A stretch of 64,000 nt of DNA, from the NCBI RefSeq assembly GCF_030848805.1, contig NC_092358.1:7254001-7318000 (forward strand). Reading direction: 5' to 3'. The notes under the pieces were generated by a model. That model was not told the DNA's origin. It did not search any database and saw nothing but the letters and a program-made list of their open reading frames with translations. This document shows, in pieces, positions 25,101-36,529 of this stretch (positions are counted from its first letter, which is position 1; every line of letters begins with the position of its first letter). Source of the stretch: Temnothorax longispinosus (lineage: Eukaryota; Arthropoda; Insecta; Hymenoptera; Formicidae). Both the position numbers and the translations under genes were made by a program.

Positions 25101-26980
25101 TGTTAAACAATTTACAATGTAATTCCATCAGAGATGTAAATTTTTTTTATCATTTTTGCTATCACGATTTAATTATTTTAGAAGAAAGACAAAGTTAGAG
25201 ATATTTAAGCTGTCACATAAGCGAAGACTTCAATTTGCAACGTATAAAGGGATACCTACTTTACAGCATGACCATTCAACCGCACTGATTAACGAAGCGT
25301 GGGGAAAGTTAAATGATCTGCGAGATCTAGAAATCGAGGAGAAAGAGAGAAAGTGAGAAAGACGATCTCAACCGCCTGTAATACTTCCTTCCGCCGCGCC
25401 GTAAGGAAATGCTGACCGAAGGCCCGATTGTTGCATCAGCCAGCATCAGCATGCATTCCCGTTGGGCCCAATTATCCCTCCTCCACCCGCGACCACTCTT
25501 TTCGTTTCTCCTCCTCGTGACTGTAATCGGCCTTCCTCTCAAACTCGATGACGACGACGACGACTCGTTATACTTACACACTTCCAACCCTGAATTCTTT
25601 CGCGTGTCTGGCCTTTCCATCGCGAGAACTCGCGCCAGACTTGCATCAGCCAATCTCGGACATGCATCTGACTCGTCTTTCTCATGTGCATGCAAGCGCA
25701 CGCGGTCACCTGCAGCCGGCTAACGGTCGCGAAATTTTTCTTATTCTCTCGGCGGATCTCTCGCTCTCTCTTTCTTTCTCCCTTTCTTGTTCGAGATCAA
25801 TTTTTCTTCGCTGAGCATCTCCGGTTTTACGTATACATATATGTACATACTTGAACGACACGCGAATTCGCTCTGTATATCTTGGCATTTGACAACGACC
25901 CGATGTCAGTTTGTAAAGTTCACTCAGGAGAATGATAAGAAAAATTCAGAGATAATAGTAAAAAAAGAAAAATTGCAAAAAAATATAGGAAGAAAATATT
26001 ATTTTATTTCTTTTTCAATTACACTATGCCATGTTTTTATGAATTTTATAATTAATATCATTATAATGAGTTTTTAATCAATGACCATGAGAAAGAATAA
26101 GTAATTGTGAGTCATAATATTAGCAATCTTTGATACACGATTCTCTAACGCTATCGTTAGACAACTCAAATAATGTCAAAACTGAATTTGTTTTATTCAA
26201 ATTATTTTATAGATTTAATTATTCTTGTAGTTGTCCGAAGCATTTCTGTCTGAAGATTATCTGCAATTTGCTGTTGTCGCTTTTGCGGCAGTGCCATTTA
26301 ACTCTCCATGCAGAATAACAAGCTGAGATTGGAAAAAGCGCGCGTATTAGTATGTACATTAATCCACGAAATTCAGGTTCCCAACGTGTGAACGCGAACG
26401 GCTGCGATTTCCTTGATGCCAGCTGTGTTGACTACTCACCGACTACTCGTAGCAAGTACTAGTAGCAAGTGCTATCTCGACGAAAGGTAGAGACGTCACG
26501 CATATCTCGCTCCTGTTCTCGTTTGCGAACGAAATTCCTCTAATTGCGACGTTGATGGGAATACCGAGCAAGCTGGGCGATGTTTTTCCATTAAATGGGA
26601 TTATGAAGGAAACGACGACAATCTGTCGTTTAGTAAAAGCTGCGAGCGTGATGTAAGAAGAAGACATTCAAGCCTGGCTTCCAATTCTAATATATGTTAA
26701 GTTATTTATTATGGTTTAACGGGAGGTGTCAAACGGGAGCAGTCAACATTTTATACTGCACGTTTAAATATAGGATTTGATAATGAAATAATCAATATTA
26801 ATGATGATGAGAAATGGTGGTTGGATAAGAAAAAGTCGAAGTTATACAACAGAGAAGATAAAGTTCTAACGATTATACCAAAAGCATGACATAGATTTTT
26901 GTGCGTGAAGCCTAATCTACAGTCGCTGTAGCGTTATTGTAAAATTCAACATTACCGCAAATTAACTTTTATCGCAAGGC
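22170..26980. other. Mixed-composition DNA without recognised genes
   Basis: GC-richer patches at 22430-22980, 23190-23590, 23930-24340 and 25370-25810 alternate with AT-rich DNA. Many overlapping open frames exist on both strands, as expected in stop-poor sequence. The longest is a 153-codon minus-strand frame at 22987-23448, within chance length for a window this size and with no motif I recognise. A minus-strand 74-codon frame (26443-26667) ends three bases before a donor-like TCG/GTGAGT. I see no RNA gene or repeat family. Confidence 0.45.
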
Positions 26981-26985
26981 AACCG

Positions 26986-27339
26986 ATGGCCGAGTTGTCT
27001 TCCTTGATTGGAAGTTCTAAAAACTCAAAGAAAATGTCAGAGTCTTTTTCCTGGAAGCGTGGAAATCTCTTGAAGAGTCGCCGACTAGCTTCACTAGGAT
27101 CAAAGCCAGTCGAAATCATCGGACAGGTCCTGAGAAGAAAGAAAAAGCTTTCGAAATATGGAGAGGAAAGGCAGACGGCAGGTGAAGGCAAGGAAGATGC
27201 GGGAAAGTGGCGCCGAAGAAGGAAAGGTTCTCGTAAAACGAGAAATATGATCGTCGATCGGGTTGGAAAAGGAGAGGCGCCTGCAGCAGCGGTACTGTCT
27301 GACAAGCAAGAGAGAAAGAAAATGAGAGAAAGAGAATAA
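26986..27339 (+). CDS. Hypothetical 117-codon ORF, basic and hydrophilic
   Basis: ATG at 26986 (G at +4) opens a 117-codon frame beginning MAELSSLIGSSKNSKK, with very basic segments (RRKKK near residue 50, KWRRRRKGSRKTR near 74-86) and a charged C-terminus ending MRERE. There is no known domain, signal peptide or membrane segment. The complementary strand is also open for over 100 codons, which lowers the weight of this frame. It could be an orphan gene, an exon or chance. No acceptor, donor or poly(A) signal of quality frames it. Confidence 0.2.
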   Translation: MAELSSLIGSSKNSKKMSESFSWKRGNLLKSRRLASLGSKPVEIIGQVLRRKKKLSKYGEERQTAGEGKEDAGKWRRRRKGSRKTRNMIVDRVGKGEAPAAAVLSDKQERKKMRERE

Positions 27340-30300
27340 AAGGAGATAATGAAAGACGCTGAAAGGATCCGTCACGACGAACGTGAATCCTTCTCGGTCT
27401 TCCCAGATCTTACAATTAGAGACGAGCAACTTAGCGCGAATATATTATCTACGTTTGCATATATTCTCTCGAATATTTATTATTCTGGTGCACTTTCTTT
27501 TGTTCGATAATAAAATGATGAAATAATTTCTTTTCCATTTTTTATGAAAGAAGGTATGATAGACTACACATAAGAACTTGTTATTTTGTTATTTTAACTC
27601 GAATTAATTATCTCAAAGAATGGGCTTTGTAACGGGAGATTGAAATGGAAGATTTTGATGTCTCTTTCCTAAGAAAATTTAGTTTTTCCTTTCATTAACG
27701 CGATCAAAATAAAACAAATTTAAAGGAATATATTATTATACTTCTTTAAAAATAAAAATAAATTTTATTACATCTCTTTATTATATACATTTTATAACAT
27801 CTCTAATATTTTCTAGTAATTTCTAAACGCTAAATATAAGACTAAATTATTTTATTATTTATAAATTTTTTTATTGTTATTTTGTTTATACAAATTGTTT
27901 TTAATTATTTTTTATTGTTACTTTATCGTTAATAATTTAGTATTTGAAAATTTGTAATTCTAAATATAGAATACCTACCAATGTATTTGGTCGATAGCAG
28001 CTTGAACCAAATAGTCGGTCTCCTGTTTCAAGGTGTCTGCCTTTGAAAAGGTACGCGAAGTTCACACATACAAAACGAGAACATGCTGCTCGCGTGTGCG
28101 AGGCTGATGCAAGCCCTCTCGAGACTTTCGTCTCGCGTTCCTCGTCCTCCTTCTATTACGTGAAGTCTTCACTTAGCTGCCGACATCTTCTTAGGTTACG
28201 ATCCGCGTTACCATTGCATACAAGCTAGGGTCAAAGTTCTTTATCTTCAGTGACCTAGGACGTGCGACATTGTCAGTTCTTTATCATTCAATAGTTTGAT
28301 GCGTTACATTTTTTTAAAGTAAAATCCGTACTTCCGGATATACGTCGTACAATTTTGTGGGCAGTCTCATCATAGAAGTAGTGCAAAAAAAAAGGAAAGA
28401 TATAGAAAATTGTTACAAAGAGATTAAAAGATTAAATGTTATCTTAATTGGATAGAAAATAAATGTCAATCGGTTTGATAAAACATTAAACAGCAGTTGT
28501 GGAAATTTTTATATGAGCAAATATATACCTGAGATCAATGGTTTATACATATATAAATTTATCAAAAGAGATGTTGCACACATTTTTAAGAGCTGAAAGA
28601 TATTTAATAGCACAATGGAAATATTTTACATTAACAATTTTGTTTTATTGAGATATGATTCTTTAAATTAAGAGAAATCACTGGAACTTTATAAATCTTT
28701 AAATGTTTTTTTATCAAGTATATATATTCTTGTAATTCTCCAAATATTACATGTTTCAACCAATATGCGTAATTAGTAATGACTATTGCGCCGCTAACAC
28801 AACGTATTTATATGTTCCATGGAATCGTACAGTTTACAATAATCACGAAATAGCTCAAATATCCAACGTGATAATAGTGAAATTCTGAAGCACTCATCTA
28901 GCATGATAGCAAACCGACATGCTCCGCTTACATTGCCTTAACGAAGCCGGGGTATCGTACAGCAACGATGGAGCTTACTGCATTTCACGCATTTATTAAA
29001 AAAGAATAGAATTAGAGGAACCCAGTTAAGTATGATTTCGATGTAATGGAAATAGATGCTACTATAGTCAGGATACAATTTTCTCGACTTTACCAAATGT
29101 TCGAATTCCGCTCTTCTAAGGTATTTAACGTTAAAAATTTTAAGACAATGAAGAAAGAGGGTAATTTTTGTTGCAAAAAAAATTAATTACAAATTTCTTA
29201 AAGAATCCGTAGATGAAGTCATGAAGTTGGGAACGTCGTGAAAAATTTATCCTCTAGGCGAAATTTGTCGGTATCTACGTACTGCGGATACTTCTCGAGA
29301 AGAAGAGAAAAATGGCAAAGTCGATGGCAAAGATCGTGTCGTCGTAAGGTCGTACAGTCTCCGGTGAAGCTCGGAATAGCTGGCATAGTTCGCATACGCG
29401 GCGATACCCAAGAGTCCGAGTTATTCAGAGGATGACGATAACGCGTCATCTCCCTTTGCCGGATTTTCCCGCCTTCACTTCCCCAATCTAGATTACTTCG
29501 ACGAGTAGAGAATTGGATTTCATCTCACCTGTAGGAGCCGCGAAAGAGGATCCATTTCTTCGCTCGCGCGCGCTCGTCAAAGGCGAGGAATCGGATGGAA
29601 TTCATTTGCGATAGCCTGTGAATCCGTTTCGCGGCCAATACTCGTCAGGTTTTTAGTCGCACGACTTTCGCTTAGTGGAAGGAACGAAAATCGGACTAAA
29701 CGGGTTAAACGGTAATAAGGGTATGATTGTAATCGTAATACTGTACGAGTGTACGTGATTGTCCTCGAACATTTAACAAATTCTCGAGAAATACTCTACT
29801 TCGCTAAACTCTCATTCGTATAACATTTAGATGCGACTTAAACAAGTACAATTTTACATCTTTCATTTATCATTTACACGTTACAAACAAGATATATATA
29901 GTTTAAAAATCCTTTCAAATTAATTTATAAATATAATATATGCGTGATATATAATGCGAATATTTCTTTAATCGAATATCTTTTAACTTTTTTCGAGCAC
30001 TGGGCTTTTGGGACATGATTAAGATTACAAATATAATATATTTAACAAAACTTTTAACAGTTACGTTAATAATGTTTTGAATGAAAATTTATAGAGAGAG
30101 ATTCATATATAACTGTCCAAACTCAAGTTATATATTTATATTTATATTATATCATAAGGAGATTATTATTATACTATTACATTATTGTCGAAAATAAATC
30201 GAACAGTTGATATATCATCGATCGCCGTCCTTCGACTTCGCGCTACACAGCTTTATATCTGATAGAGAGTGATTTACTATACGGTTTCTTACGCAATGAC

Positions 30301-31200
30301 GATGCTCAATTTACGCTAACGGAATCGCTCCCGCGAGATAATATCCGACACCGCGTTGGTCTCATAATCGAGAGTCTCTTGATTAGTATAATTTGTTTCG
30401 AAAAAAGCGATTACGAGTGAATTTAATTAGCTTCGCAACGTGCAATTGTGCATTTTCTTTTTTCTTTTTTTTACCATAGTCGCAACAAAAACCGGGATAA
30501 CGTCCAAGCCGATACGCTTACTGTGCGAAATCAAAGTTTATTAAAATACTGTGCCCTCCAATAAACGTGAGTCACGCTTTCTGCTGATTGTATATTTTAC
30601 TTTTTTTTTAAATTGCATTTTTACTCGCAGCTGTTATTACTCGAACGGCTGCACCTAACATCTCGCATCAATGTTGCAACTTTCTTCCAGCGTAATGAGT
30701 GAAAATGAGTTTGCAGATTTTCAAAGGTTTCATCGACAACATGTTATAATCTTTTCGCGAATATACTGAAATAGTAACATATTAATAATAATAATCAGTT
30801 AAAATACATATTTATTTAATAATGGTAGGTTTTGAACAATCCTGCGCACATATATCTGCATGATAATATCGCGGATGCGTTATCGAGCGTATATATACGC
30901 ATCCTATATAATAGATCAATATCTTGGAACTGGAGCGGCCAATGCTATTCTGTGAGTAGAAGGTAGAATGATAAATGAAGCGTTCGAGATCAGAGTAGGT
31001 TGAGTCCATAATTCGTGAAATCCCCTTTCGGTGCTGTCATTTTGGATACTATACACACACGTCATATTTTCATTTTAGATAACCTTCTATATTTAGGATG
31101 AATTTTATAAATACAACGAAGATTTTAATCCATTATGGTTCTAAATTAGTTGCTGACATGAGACATTTTATGAGACGTATATCAAAGTTCAGATCTCCAA
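27340..31200. other. AT-rich DNA with a few GC-richer patches
   Basis: Mostly AT-rich. GC-richer patches lie at about 28040-28260 and 29220-29720. On the minus strand, 29605 to 29529 reads 25 codons (MNSIRFLAFDERARAKKW...) into a donor-like TACAG/GTGAGA; this is noted as a weak candidate only. Nothing else stands out. Confidence 0.45.
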
Positions 31201-31203
31201 TAT

Positions 31204-31206
<3 letters not shown>

Positions 31207-31244
<38 letters not shown>
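31207..31244. repeat. (AT)19 microsatellite
   Basis: A pure AT run of 38 bp, 28 bp before a CA run. Confidence 0.95.
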
Positions 31245-31246
<2 letters not shown>

Positions 31247-31272
31247 TTATGACAGTTTTTGGGTCACACAAA

Positions 31273-31292
31273 ACACACACACACACACACAC
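31273..31292. repeat. (AC)10 microsatellite
   Basis: A pure AC run of 20 bp just right of the AT run. Together they form a compound microsatellite. Confidence 0.95.
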
Positions 31293-31525
31293 ATATCATA
31301 AAGTTAAGTAAACATTTTATCAGGTCGTATCCCATTTGCGCTGTATTAATACATTTTCTGATCGCTGCCTGTGCATGGGATTGCATAACAATGCCTCGCT
31401 CGGATCTTGTGAGAAGAGACTTGAAATTACAGGGCAATCCCGAGTCACGCATAATAGCGCATAATCGCGCGGATTAATGGAATTCGTACTGCCTACGGCT
31501 GACCGTGCACGAAGACCGTATCGAG

Positions 31526-31570
31526 CCGCGTGCGCGCACACTGTACGCACGCGTGTATCACACGCGTGCT
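31526..31570. promoter_or_regulatory. GCGTG/CACGC cluster with 10-bp inverted repeat
   Basis: Within 45 bp there are several GCGTG or CACGC cores. Positions 31547-31569 form an exact inverted repeat, GCACGCGTGT-ATC-ACACGCGTGC. GCGTG is the core recognised by AhR/ARNT-type bHLH-PAS dimers in animals; any such binding here is inference. The cluster lies in a CpG-rich patch of about 120 bp flanked by ordinary sequence. Confidence 0.35.
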
Positions 31571-31809
31571 TGACGAGCGTGCCAAACTAGGGATTGACAC
31601 GATGTCGACGATGTCAGCTGTGTCGTGGCAGAGCGAGTGGAATAACGATTGTGAGAGGAAAGATACTGCGATCAATAAATTATCTACGGTTATTCTAGAA
31701 TACATGAACATGAAATTACACAACGAAATGCAACACGGAACAAATGCGCTTTTTGACACTGTACGATTTGATGCTGTATTCACACGTTATTACGTAAATT
31801 AGTAAAAAC

Positions 31810-34800
31810 AGCAAGATGGAAAGGTAAAAAGAGAATAAAAAAGAAAGGTATACGAATTGTATTTAATTTTTAAAAAATTGGGAGATTATTTGACGAAACG
31901 TTATAATGAATGATTAGGTATAAATATGCACATTATTTATGTTAAATTTATATAAGTAAGTTTTATAATTTTCAAACTTTAAATAATAATTTAATACTGT
32001 GTTTTTGCTACTTTAATTAGCTGATTTTATCAGGTAGTGTCGAATGTGCCGTTTTATTTTTAATGTTACAATTATAAATTTAATTAATTCTCAATTAATA
32101 TAGTCACATTTACTAACTAAGCTATCTATATTACGTCAAAGGGAGAGTGATAAAATTACTCCAGAATTAACGAAACTAAAAATACATTTTTTAGATTGCC
32201 AAGAAAATATATTGAAGTATTGAAATATTTTCTTATAGAAAAGTTTTAAATATTTTCTGTATCGCTCTAGGCAGAATAAAAATATTCAAAATTATATGTA
32301 TGAAGTTCGGTTAAGCAATCGTTCAATTATCTCGTCATACGAATTTACAACATGTCATGAGAAACGTCATTCGATTTCGCCAAACATGCCCGACGAGCAT
32401 TGTCAAACACAGAATTCCTGTCGATTCCAGCTGCATCGGGAAAAGAGCGAAAGGCTGGAGTACCGATCGATGAGCGGAATGACGAAGAAGAAATGTGGGA
32501 GGTGTGAAGACAGCAGCTGTGACGTTCGATGTCGGCTTTTTGCGAAGGTCTTTATTGTAGACCGTTCGTTATCCCGAAAAACGCCGTGCGTCGCGTTTTA
32601 ATGAAAAATATTCGCCGTAGCTTGATTTCAGGATCGGCGCCCCGCGATTTTTGCATTTTAATATTTTCTGTACTGCCTGAAAAAACACCGGGCGAATAAA
32701 TCACGCATCCCCTTTGCATTTTAACCGTTTCAACTATTCAGTATAATTTCAATATGAGATTTATTTTCACGTTTATCTATAGAATATTCTAAACGGAGTA
32801 TAGTGAAGTATTTGAGCATAGAAAGTTTTTGATCAACTTGAAATCGATTATTTCGCAGCGAAAGTATAGAGGAAAATTACGATCTGTCGCAAGTTCTTTC
32901 ACTTTGGTCGTAATCAATCGCGTCAGAGATCAGTTTTGTGTAGCATCGAAATTTGAACACATCGAAAATAATTGCCACTTACAATTGCTGATTTATGTCA
33001 CGTCGATGACGAAAAAGGATCGAATTATAATGTCGAAGAGAAAAGGGGCGCGAACGAGGCCGAGCAGAGTTTTGCGACATGTCCGTTAAGCCGAGCATAC
33101 AAAAACTCGCAACTCGACTAAGCCCGTCGAAGAACGATCTCGTGCCAGTTTCTCTCGTCAATCATCTTACGCCGGTCGCCGCAGCAGCTTATTCTCGCCC
33201 TAAAATTTCTTTCTCGTCGCGAATTTTTATGTCGTTGACCGCCACCTGAATCAATTTAATAGTCGATTACTTTCCGAGAGAATATCCAATAAACTTGGTT
33301 TCTTTTTTAACGTAATACTGTATATACATATCAATTTCCTGTAAATTAAGTGCATATGTACATTTTATTTAATCATTTTTAGTGTCTTTTTATTCAATAT
33401 TTTCTATTGATCTAACAATCAATGATATTTCTTTTTATTCAATAACATGATTTTTATATGACATAATCTTTTATTTTTTTATTTAATCCTTTAATTATTA
33501 CATTAATTTAACGTTTTTTACACACCTATTTATTACATTTTTATTATTTTAATTGTTGCTTAATTACGCTGGTCTTGCAATAATAAATAAATCTTTTGTT
33601 CGCTTCCTCTTCTTCTTCTTCGCTTTTAAATTACAGTTTTATCCAGTGTACGATTATCTCGTGGCGATCTATTTTCGCTGGTGTGTTCAAATCGTAATCC
33701 GATGCGGCCGATAGATACGGGTAATTTACCAAGCCGGAGGACAGTTGTTTTTTCCCCGATTCTCCTCGATTGATTGGCAATTTCGTCGAGCGCATGTGAA
33801 ATCGATTCGAGCCGCCGTCGGCGTCGTCTAAAGTCAATCGCGCGCTAACGAACGCATAACGACCCCCGATAATCGAATGGATCTCTCGTTCTCGTATTTT
33901 AACAGGGGAGGTACGCGAACACCTGATAAATTTTCGGATTCGGCCGGGAATTTCGGACTCGACCGATTCGACCGTCTACACTCGATAACTTTAGGTTAAC
34001 TGAAGGTTTTCGATTACAGGGAAATTCGCGAAATCAGTTTCTCTGATCAATTTTCGATTTCCCGACAATTCCTACATTATTCAAGCTTAATCGCACTCGA
34101 TGCGAAATCGGCAAGAAAACTCGATATCGACTGACTTCGCATTTTATGAGTTGGAAGAAACTATTATTGATTTTTCATTGTTATTGTTATACAATTTTTA
34201 ATTTTTTTGAACTCACATGCCGTATATATTGTTGCAATCAAATATCATAGAACATTTCAAACTGTGTTATTATGACATCAATTACTTTGTTTTTGCGTTG
34301 AAATATATTCTTTTCTCACGGAACCCCGACTTTTCGTTGTTCGCTTTAATATGCGGAAATGCAAAAACGGCAAGCATGTTAAATTGACTGGGCGGGGCCG
34401 TTACTTGCTACGAGATTATCGGGCGAAGTTTGGTTCCTGTAAGTTTAGCTCGGGCATCTCCCATGAAATTAGGTGGCGAGACCCTCGTCCCGTGTTTCTG
34501 GAGCGTGCCCGAGCAACGCATCAATTTCTTGGCAACTATGTCGTCGGAGATGAATACCAAATTGCTCCGCAAACCCACCCGACGACAGTCACTTCAGTGA
34601 TGTTTAATCCGATACTAAGTTCGCCCTTTATATTCAATATCGTCTGAAAATTAATATACTGTCTCAACATTTTTAATACATGAGTTTTGCTCTAATTTCT
34701 GTTTATTTGCGGTTACATGATATCGGAATAATTTTTTGCATTTTTGCGATTTGAACAAGCGCACTTTACAGTTTCTCGAATAAAAACAAATATTATTCTC

Positions 34801-35085
34801 TATGTTTTTTTCCCATCAATTCAAAAATGTTATTTTGACACAAAATTCGTTGAACTATCGGGGATTTTTTTCGTTTTTATTTTCATCACACACAATCCAA
34901 AATTTTTATCTCGGAGTAAAATTTACGAAATTCTTAAAATTTACTTATTTTTACTTTTACTATTTCGAAATCTTGATTTTATTGTTTTCGGATCTTTTCT
35001 TCCTCGGTCCAAAATTTCTCTCCCAAAATTCTCGGTTCCGCGCGCTCTTTCTCTCCGATTTTTACTTTGAAATCAGTTTGAAACG
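31810..35085. other. Sequence without recognised genes
   Basis: AT-rich at 31810-32290 and 33290-33600. Moderately GC-rich at 32300-32700, 33000-33240 and 33650-34160, with short frames on both strands. The frames at 32296-32601 and 34351-34647 start with ATG and are about 100 codons, but they show no recognisable motif and no splice context. I see nothing else. Confidence 0.45.
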
Positions 35086-35089
35086 TCGA

Positions 35090-35656
35090 TCTCATCGTCA
35101 TGAATTTGCGTCGCGGAACGCGTGAAAATAATCTTTATACTTTTGGTGTAGGATCCGGTTCGGAAGCGGAACCGGAATCCGGGTTGCTTATGGGAGAAAG
35201 AGAGAGAAAGAGGGAGAGAGAACGACGGGACAAGGACGGTCTGGGATGCGCATGTTCGCTCGCAAGGGCGAAGCGGCGCTATAAACCATTCCGGACGGTT
35301 CATATCGCGGCGCGCTGCCACCGCGGCAACACGTTTTCGCGAGTGCTCCCGGGGAGATCTTGCGTGGAAACGAACAGCTGTTGTTCACCGTTTCTTCCCG
35401 ATCTTCATTTTGGAGCTTTTTTAAGAAAAGCGAGAGATCGATGAAAGCGGCGTAGAATAATCGATTCGGCATTGATGAAAGCGATGTAGAATAAATCGGT
35501 CGACTTCGGATTGATATATGTTTCGGACGTGGTGCGAAATTCGCGATTTGTGAGTGAGAGACGAGCTCTCAAACGGGGAAAAAGCTGGCGAGGCAGATCG
35601 TGACAAGGGGGAAGATTTCGGAGCTGCTGGAACTGCTGGTGCTGCGCTGGGCCAGG
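35090..35656 (+). promoter_or_regulatory. CpG-rich promoter and 5' leader of candidate isoform C
   Basis: An abrupt CpG-rich island ends at the short coding start at 35657. It includes an imperfect inverted repeat at 35151-35180 (GGATCCGGTTC and GGAACCGGAATCC), a GA-rich stretch at about 35193-35225, and a 34-bp duplication carrying two four-codon upstream ORFs (35441 and 35475). No TATA box is clear. The layout, a CpG-rich leader then a short coding start and a GTGAGT donor, is the same as at 13 kb. Confidence 0.45.
35440..35509 (+). repeat. 34-bp tandem duplication with twin mini-uORFs
   Basis: Two diverged copies begin GATGAAAGCGGCGTAGAATAA at 35440 and GATGAAAGCGATGTAGAATAA at 35474. Each holds a four-codon ORF, MKAA-stop and MKAM-stop, ahead of the candidate main start at 35657. 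If the leader is transcribed, these could dampen initiation downstream; that is inference. Confidence 0.7.
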
Positions 35657-35702
35657 ATGTCGTTCTTCAGGGGTTTGTGGAAGAGCAGCTCGAAGCACAA
35701 GA
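35657..35702 (+). CDS. Candidate alternative first coding exon C, MSFFRGLWKSSSKHK
   Basis: ATG at 35657 has A at -3 and opens 15 codons plus one base (MSFFRGLWKSSSKHK, then A), ending at CACAAGA/GTGAGT with the donor at 35703. It leaves in phase 1. Compared with the exon at 13440, both start with M-(P/S)-F-F and a basic residue, carry basic and serine residues, and end HK with a split codon starting A. Chance would not easily match the peptide pattern, phase and donor together, so I infer two promoters of one gene. The frame is open upstream to about 35579 without another ATG. I do not recognise the parent protein, and the joining exon is not in the window. Confidence 0.5.
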
Positions 35703-35708
35703 GTGAGT

Positions 35709-36416
35709 TCAGTTTGGCTGGTCGGTATAGAGACAAGTTAGAGAGTGAAGGGAATGAGTTAGGGAAATCTTGGGGCTCTTGGGAGATTCGAATTTCAAAT
35801 ACACAGCTACAGATGAATTCTGCGAGATAGTCAAATCTAATCGTAAATGGCAGAAAATAAAATTTTGAAGAAGGGAAGGATATGTCGAGAGATCGTATCT
35901 TTCAAAGATTCTCAGCGATTCTCTACGATATCTATATTCTATTATTGGCATTTGCGTCAATTTTTGTAAGAAAAATGTGATGACATTCAGGTAATTCGTC
36001 AGAAAAAGTTTTCGGATTATTACTTTCTATCGTCAATTTAGAATACTTTTTAATCGAGAATTTTGACATGGAGATTTGATGTCGAGAAATTTACAGGGCA
36101 TAATTAAAAACGTTATTTTAAGGCTGACACACTTAAAAGCAAAACTAAGTGTAACGCTGTCACTTATTTGCGATTGAACGCGATTGTAATCGTAAAACGT
36201 TTATCGTATAATTATATTGAACTATAAAAACAAAATGCGAACGTAAATTGATTGTTTTAAGCAGGATGTGGATATCAATTGGAGTAATAATGTATTTATA
36301 GTTCAGTAAAATTTTCGACATTGATTTTTAACGACTTTTAAAAATACATGATTCGATGTGCTTTGAGTTAATATTTGTAGCTAATTTGCGAAGTTTGCGT
36401 TACGAAAGATTAGAGA
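35709..36416. other. AT-rich intron-like DNA
   Basis: Follows the 35703 donor. Ordinary AT-rich sequence with no recognised feature. Confidence 0.5.
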
Positions 36417-36500
36417 GATTGATTGATTGATTAATCGTCATTTATTATACGCTCTGGGACAGGTCCCCTAAAGCGTTCAGACATTGTTACACAATATACA
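36417..36500 (-). mobile_element. Probable LINE 3' end with (AATC)n tail
   Basis: Read on the minus strand, the segment runs through GGGGACCTGTCCC and GCGTATAATAAATGACG into TTAATCAATCAATCAATC. Many insect non-LTR retrotransposons end with an AATAAATGA-like segment followed by a short tandem tail such as (AATC)n, and this fits a 5'-truncated copy. No coding sequence is present. The family is not assigned. Confidence 0.45.
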
Positions 36501-36525
36501 GAGAGAGAGAGAGAGAGAGAGAGAG
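36501..36525. repeat. (GA)12 microsatellite
   Basis: A pure GA run directly next to the probable LINE fragment. Confidence 0.95.
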
Positions 36526-36529
36526 CGCC

